8,427 bases of DNA, from assembly GCA_020720525.1 (NCBI GenBank), contig DYON01000112.1:1-8427 (forward strand), given 5' to 3'. This document shows positions 5,360-8,427 of this stretch, piece by piece (the stretch's first letter is position 1; each line of letters opens with the position of its first letter). The DNA is from Acetofilamentum sp. (GTDB lineage Bacteria; Bacteroidota; Bacteroidia; Bacteroidales; DTU049). The position numbers and the translations under genes are program-made. The notes beneath the pieces are model-generated. The model did not search any database. It saw nothing but the letters and a program-made list of their open reading frames with translations, and had not been told where the DNA came from.

Positions 5360-7153
5360 TTATTCGTGTATCTCGGCACTACGACCAACCACAGCACATG
5401 ATTCAACAACTGCTTTCGACATATCAAAATCACTTTGATACTCGACATTTTTCACTCTTGCATCGTACAAAGGTCTGAAGTTTTTGATGGTGGTAGTAAT
5501 CGGATTCGACGATGTCTGACCCAAACCACAGCGGGTGGTTTTGCGAAGAATTTCGCTCCAAGCCGACATATCGTCGATATCTTTGGTAATTCCATGACCT
5601 TCAACAACTTTTTCAATTGAATTTTTCAATATCATATTGAATGAACGACATGTTACACACGATCCGCACGACTCATCTGCAAAGAATTCCATGAAATTCA
5701 ATACTACATCTTTCAGGAGGTCGCGTTTGTTGCCAATAACAATCATTGAACCACCAGTTGGCAGGTCTTCGAGAGCTATTTTGCGGTCGAACTGAGCAGG
5801 AGGCAAGCAAATTCCCGAAGGACCAGCAACCTGAACAGCCTGAACATCGCTTGCACCTACCATGGTGAGCATTTCGCTAATCGACATTCCCCAAGGCAAT
5901 TCATAAACGCCAGGAGCATTGCAGTCGCCCGAAATACTTAAAACCTTAGTTCCAGACGATTCGGGAGTCCCAATGGCTTTGTGCCAAGCAGCGCCGCGAT
6001 CGAGAATACGTGCAGCAGCACAGAATGTCTCAACATTATTTACAATAGTTGGTTTGCCTTTGTAGCCTTTTTGAGCGGGGAAAGGAGGACGATTGCGTGG
6101 TTCGCCACGTTTTCCTTCGGCCGATTCGATCAAAGCCGATTCTTCGCCACACACATACGCTCCAGCACCAAATTGAACACGAATATCGAAATTGAAACCT
6201 TTTCCAAGTATATTGTTTCCAAGAAGATTTTCCGAACGCATTTCGGTAAGAACATTTTCAAGAAGAGCTTTCATGTATTTGTATTCTCTACGGAGATACA
6301 AAACACCTTCTTTTGCTCCAATAGCGTATGCACCAATTGCCATACCTTCAAAAACCATTGAGGCACGTTCGGTCAAAAGAACTCGATCTTTGAATGTTCC
6401 TGGTTCGCCTTCGTCGGCATTACACATTACATAATGGTCACCAGCTTCGCGTGAGCAGAATTCCCATTTCATACCAGTTGGGAAACCAGCACCACCACGT
6501 CCGCGCAAACCCGAATCGAGAACTTCTTTAATAACAGCTTTCGAATCCATTCCCAATGCTTTCGATAAGCCTAAGCCAACTTCGTAAGCATCGAGAACAA
6601 CCGGACCAGTTTTCATGATGTTGTTTTTCACCATCGAACGAACTATTGGGTTGGCATTGTTTCCATCGCCAAATTCAGTTACCATATCGTTCACAGCTTT
6701 TCCTGCGCGCATGTCGGCAACAAGTTTTGCTACTTTGTTGCGTGTGAGCGAGGTAAATACTACATCGTTGATAATGGCTGCTGGCTCTTGGTCGCTCATT
6801 CCTATACAAGCTGTATAGTGCAGACTAACAAGACCATCGGCAGTTTTTTGACCAAATTTAACGCCAAGTTGTTTCTGAAACTCATCGGCTACATCGGACA
6901 TGCCATTCATGCACGAAACCACACTGTTGTTGAGATAAACAGCATATTTTCCAACTTGCTCTTCGGTGAAAAAATGATAAAACGAACGGGTCTGAATCAC
7001 ATCAACTTCCGAAATATGAAGATTTTCAGCAATCGCAGATACCGCTTCGCACGAAACACAACCGTATTCCGATTGCACTTCGGATAAGATATCCATCAAT
7101 CGTGCGGCATCGTTACCAAAATTTTCAACAATCCTACTAATTTTTTCTTTCAT
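5360..7153 (-). CDS. hoxF: Hydrogenase diaphorase subunit HoxF (NuoE-NuoF fusion, FMN and NAD(P) binding)
   Basis: This 597-residue subunit exchanges electrons between NAD(P)H and the Fe-S chain. Residues 1 to about 150 resemble NuoE and the rest resembles NuoF, as in the fused HoxF of Ralstonia/Cupriavidus; cyanobacteria have a separate HoxE. The FMN region is GLRGRGGAGFPTG (215-227), followed by NADEGEPGTFKDR (245-257). The nucleotide region is GAGAYVCGEESAL (329-341). The 4Fe-4S site has C496, C499 and C502 (ESCGSCVTC) plus C542 (RCGLGQ). The NuoE-like part keeps only two clear candidates, C81 and C116; the usual partner Cys are Met or Ser, so its 2Fe-2S cluster is probably absent. It is the first gene of the operon. 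The start at 7153 gives MKEKISRIVENFG, and a plausible promoter lies about 23-55 nt upstream. The choice between NAD+ and NADP+ cannot be made here. Confidence 0.95.
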   Translation of the reverse strand: MKEKISRIVENFGNDAARLMDILSEVQSEYGCVSCEAVSAIAENLHISEVDVIQTRSFYHFFTEEQVGKYAVYLNNSVVSCMNGMSDVADEFQKQLGVKFGQKTADGLVSLHYTACIGMSDQEPAAIINDVVFTSLTRNKVAKLVADMRAGKAVNDMVTEFGDGNNANPIVRSMVKNNIMKTGPVVLDAYEVGLGLSKALGMDSKAVIKEVLDSGLRGRGGAGFPTGMKWEFCSREAGDHYVMCNADEGEPGTFKDRVLLTERASMVFEGMAIGAYAIGAKEGVLYLRREYKYMKALLENVLTEMRSENLLGNNILGKGFNFDIRVQFGAGAYVCGEESALIESAEGKRGEPRNRPPFPAQKGYKGKPTIVNNVETFCAAARILDRGAAWHKAIGTPESSGTKVLSISGDCNAPGVYELPWGMSISEMLTMVGASDVQAVQVAGPSGICLPPAQFDRKIALEDLPTGGSMIVIGNKRDLLKDVVLNFMEFFADESCGSCVTCRSFNMILKNSIEKVVEGHGITKDIDDMSAWSEILRKTTRCGLGQTSSNPITTTIKNFRPLYDARVKNVEYQSDFDMSKAVVESCAVVGRSAEIHE

Positions 7154-7175
7154 GTGTTTTCAATTAAGACATTTT

Positions 7176-7207
7176 AAAAGTTAGCACCGAATACATGTAA
7201 AAAACAA
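7176..7207 (-). promoter_or_regulatory. Probable hoxFUYH promoter
   Basis: On the minus strand, TTG (7205-7207), a 21-nt spacer and TAACTTTT (7176-7183) match the Bacteroidota pattern at all but the last -7 base. The predicted leader is about 15-20 nt before the hoxF ATG at 7153. Confidence 0.5.
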
Positions 7208-7223
7208 TGTCTTGGATGTATTC
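7189..7223. promoter_or_regulatory. Inverted repeat overlapping the hoxF promoter, possible operator
   Basis: GAATACAT (7189-7196) and ATGTATTC (7216-7223) form a perfect 8-bp inverted repeat with a 19-bp spacer. One arm lies in the promoter spacer and the other just upstream of the -33 element, positions suited to a dimeric regulator. I do not recognise the site of a known regulator. Confidence 0.35.
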
Positions 7224-7235
7224 CGAGCAATATTC

Positions 7236-7340
7236 TCAAAAATGGAAAAACAATCCACTCAATGCAAAATGCAACAAAAAAAGACTTATTGTATTCATTA
7301 CAATAACACTTATAAAATTCATTGCTTTTTGCTTCGGCAT
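7236..7340 (-). other. Possible 34-residue hydrophobic ORF upstream of hoxF
   Basis: ATG at 7340 to TGA at 7236-7238 on the minus strand encodes MPKQKAMNF followed by an almost entirely hydrophobic segment (residues 9-34) that could span a membrane. A perfect -7 box, TATTTTTG, lies about 47 nt upstream (7387-7394). AGGAAG lies upstream of the ATG, but farther away than is ideal. It could be a small membrane protein or a leader peptide of the hydrogenase operon. AT-rich intergenic DNA also yields such frames by chance, so the support is weak. Confidence 0.2.
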
Positions 7341-7386
7341 CGGATATGATTTTCTTCCTGTTTTTAGTGTTTCGTGTCAACGCGGG

Positions 7387-7394
7387 CAAAAATA
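7387..7394 (-). promoter_or_regulatory. Isolated -7 box, possible distal hox promoter
   Basis: TATTTTTG on the minus strand matches TAnnTTTG exactly, but no clear TTG lies 19-22 nt upstream. If used, it would give hoxF a leader of about 225 nt that includes the 34-codon ORF. Confidence 0.3.
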
Positions 7395-7551
7395 CTAAAC
7401 TAAGTACACATACATTAGTTTATAGATACAATTTATCAGTTATTACCTCAATTTATAAGTAATCTAATTTAATTTTAATATAGCTTGTATGTTAAATATA
7501 CCATTTTACAGAAAACACATATCGCATAGTCAACAAATTAATACTAACTAT

Positions 7552-7565
7552 AATCTATATAGATT
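7552..7565. promoter_or_regulatory. Perfect 14-bp palindrome upstream of the SRYDA gene
   Basis: AATCTATATAGATT is its own reverse complement. It lies 62-75 bp before the ATG at 7627, where an operator could sit, but AT-rich sequence makes chance palindromes more likely. Confidence 0.25.
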
Positions 7566-7626
7566 TCTCGATATATAACTGTCTTTGCTGGCAGGATTAT
7601 TGCCAACTCTGCGCCAAAATATAAAA

Positions 7627-7962
7627 ATGAAAACTCTAATTTTCTGTACCCTAATGATGTTGGCAGTTTCCTTTTCGTTTGCTCAAAAAATCTACGCCAC
7701 CGATTCGCGCTACGATGCTAACATTAAAGTATTTGTTGTCGATTCGCGCTACGACGCCGATTTAATTGTTTACAAATGCGATAGTCGCTACGACGCTACA
7801 GGAAACATAGGATTGTGGTATTTTGTTGATAGCCGATACGATGCCGACAAAACAATTTTCTTTGTTGATAGCCGCTACGATGCAGATTTGCTGATATATT
7901 TTGTCGAAAGTCGCTACGATGCAGCATGGCGCACAACTTCGAAGCAACATTTGCTTTATTGA
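7627..7962 (+). CDS. Small secreted protein with six SRYDA repeats
   Basis: This 111-residue protein has a signal peptide, residues 1-19 (MKTLIFCTLMMLAVSFSFA), probably cut before Q20. The mature part of about 92 residues is six copies of [D/E]SRYDA, with SRYDA starting at residues 27, 40, 53, 69, 82 and 95. Spacings are 13, 13, 16, 13 and 13, symmetric about the longer central unit, which carries the insert TGNIGLWYFV. Alternating hydrophobic residues between repeats (KVFVV, LIVYK, TIFFV, LLIYFV) suggest short beta strands. It resembles small Bacteroidota proteins grouped as DUF6150, a match from memory that I cannot check. No enzymatic motif or lipobox is visible. I chose the ATG at 7627 over the in-frame ATG at 7585 because it gives a clean signal peptide and follows an A-rich leader. 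The last codons overlap rsmD tail to tail by 7 nt. Confidence 0.85.
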   Translation: MKTLIFCTLMMLAVSFSFAQKIYATDSRYDANIKVFVVDSRYDADLIVYKCDSRYDATGNIGLWYFVDSRYDADKTIFFVDSRYDADLLIYFVESRYDAAWRTTSKQHLLY

Positions 7963-8427
7963 AAAAAGCTAAAATGCACTTTCCCGTAATTACGAACTTC
8001 TATGAAATGTGGATTCGTGTAAAAATGCTGATTTTGGTCGTGTTCAACAATAAGAAGTCCATTTGGTTTCAGCAAGTTTTTACTAAAAACAAGCTCAGGT
8101 AAATCGGATACGCCTTGGCTTTGGTAAGGAGGGTCGGCAAAAATTATATCGGCCGATAAGGTAGTGAGGGCCAAAAACTTAAAAGCATCGCTGCGCAATA
8201 CAGTGAGGTTGCTCATTTGAAGTTTTGCGGCAATCGATTTTATAAAAGCAGCCATGATTGGATCTTTTTCGACGCAAAACACTTGTGTTGCACCTCTCGA
8301 AACAAATTCGAATCCAATAGAGCCAGTTCCCGAAAAAAGGTCAAAAACAATAATTTCGTCCAATTCGTAGCGATGGGTAAGAATATTGAATAAACCTTCT
8401 TTGGCCATATCGGTAGTTGGACGCACT
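7956..8427 (-). CDS. rsmD: 16S rRNA (guanine(966)-N2)-methyltransferase RsmD, 5' end outside the window
   Basis: 156 codons of the gene are visible. The protein methylates G966 of 16S rRNA during assembly of the 30S subunit, using S-adenosylmethionine. The visible part starts at the conserved RPTTDMAKEGLFNIL segment. It continues with the SAM-binding motif DLFSGTGSIG (visible residues 29-38), an acidic residue in VEKD (52-55), and the catalytic DPPY (98-101) that places the guanine amino group. About 20-30 N-terminal residues should lie beyond 8427. The sequence is intact to the TAA at 7956-7958. The neighbouring secreted-protein gene runs toward it and overlaps by 7 nt. I see no terminator hairpin between them. 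Confidence 0.93.
   Translation of the reverse strand, partial: VRPTTDMAKEGLFNILTHRYELDEIIVFDLFSGTGSIGFEFVSRGATQVFCVEKDPIMAAFIKSIAAKLQMSNLTVLRSDAFKFLALTTLSADIIFADPPYQSQGVSDLPELVFSKNLLKPNGLLIVEHDQNQHFYTNPHFIEVRNYGKVHFSFFQ

Larger units (their letters stand above)
7154..7626. other. Intergenic control region between hoxF and the SRYDA gene (divergent)
   Basis: This 473-bp gap is very AT-rich. It holds the probable hoxF promoter (7176-7207), an 8-bp inverted repeat around it, a second isolated -7 box on the minus strand (7387-7394), a doubtful 34-codon ORF (7236-7340) and a 14-bp palindrome (7552-7565). For the plus-strand gene I find only a weak -7 match, TGTCTTTG at 7580-7587, with no -33 element. 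Positions 7400-7550 show nothing I can name. Confidence 0.6.

Noticed and set aside
7174..7389. 71-codon minus-strand frame upstream of hoxF
   Set aside because: It needs a TTG start that overlaps the -7 box at 7387-7394, and it runs through the probable hoxF promoter. No recognisable protein.
7207..7398. 63-codon plus-strand frame with one possible membrane segment
   Set aside because: No promoter or ribosome-binding signal is visible and it overlaps the hox control region. The hydrophobic stretch is expected by chance in AT-rich DNA.
7589..7605. TGGCA/TGCCA hairpin before the SRYDA gene as a regulatory RNA
   Set aside because: The stem is only 5 bp with a 7-nt loop and no further structure, so it is too weak to call a riboswitch or operator.
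7585..7626. Upstream start for the SRYDA protein at 7585
   Set aside because: It would put 14 residues, including an Arg, in front of a clean signal peptide. The ATG at 7627 is preceded by the A-rich leader typical of this phylum.

Overview
The window looks like a chromosomal segment from a Bacteroidota bacterium, probably an anaerobe or facultative anaerobe. The evidence is an AT-rich composition, almost no Shine-Dalgarno sequences, and several upstream regions carrying the Bacteroidota promoter pattern (TTG, 19-22 nt, TAnnTTTG). The species cannot be named from this sequence alone.

Layout. (1) Positions 1-198 (+) hold the C-terminal end of an M23/LytM-type cell-wall peptidase, followed by an intrinsic terminator. 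(2) Positions 415-2002 hold a compact cassette: a minus-strand AAA+ ATPase fused to a PD-(D/E)XK-like domain (DUF234-type). A 50-bp palindromic unit lies downstream of it (419-468), and two tandem units lie upstream (1901-1950, diverged; 1953-2002, nearly identical to the downstream copy). (3) Positions 2008-7153 (-) encode a soluble NAD(P)+-linked [NiFe] hydrogenase of the HoxFUYH type (group 3d), in the order hoxF-hoxU-hoxY-hoxH, then a terminator, then the maturation protease hoxW with its own promoter. (4) Positions 7154-7626 are an AT-rich control region with a likely hoxF promoter, an inverted repeat, a perfect 14-bp palindrome and a doubtful 34-codon ORF. (5) Positions 7627-7962 (+) encode a small secreted protein built from six SRYDA repeats. 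(6) Positions 7956-8427 (-) hold the 3' part of rsmD, which overlaps the repeat gene tail to tail by 7 nt.

How the genes work together. HoxY and HoxH form the hydrogenase module: Ni-Fe site in HoxH, proximal 4Fe-4S cluster in HoxY. HoxU carries electrons through further Fe-S clusters to HoxF, which holds FMN and the NAD(P)(H) site. HoxW would cleave the 24-residue tail of HoxH after nickel insertion. The hyp genes needed to build the NiFe(CN)2CO centre are not in the window.

The least expected element is the ATPase-nuclease cassette. Its apparent promoter lies inside a diverged copy of the repeat that brackets it, which suggests either a mobile or self-regulated unit or an intergenic repeat family. 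The SRYDA protein is the second item worth following up. The hydrogenase operon is well explained by known biology.
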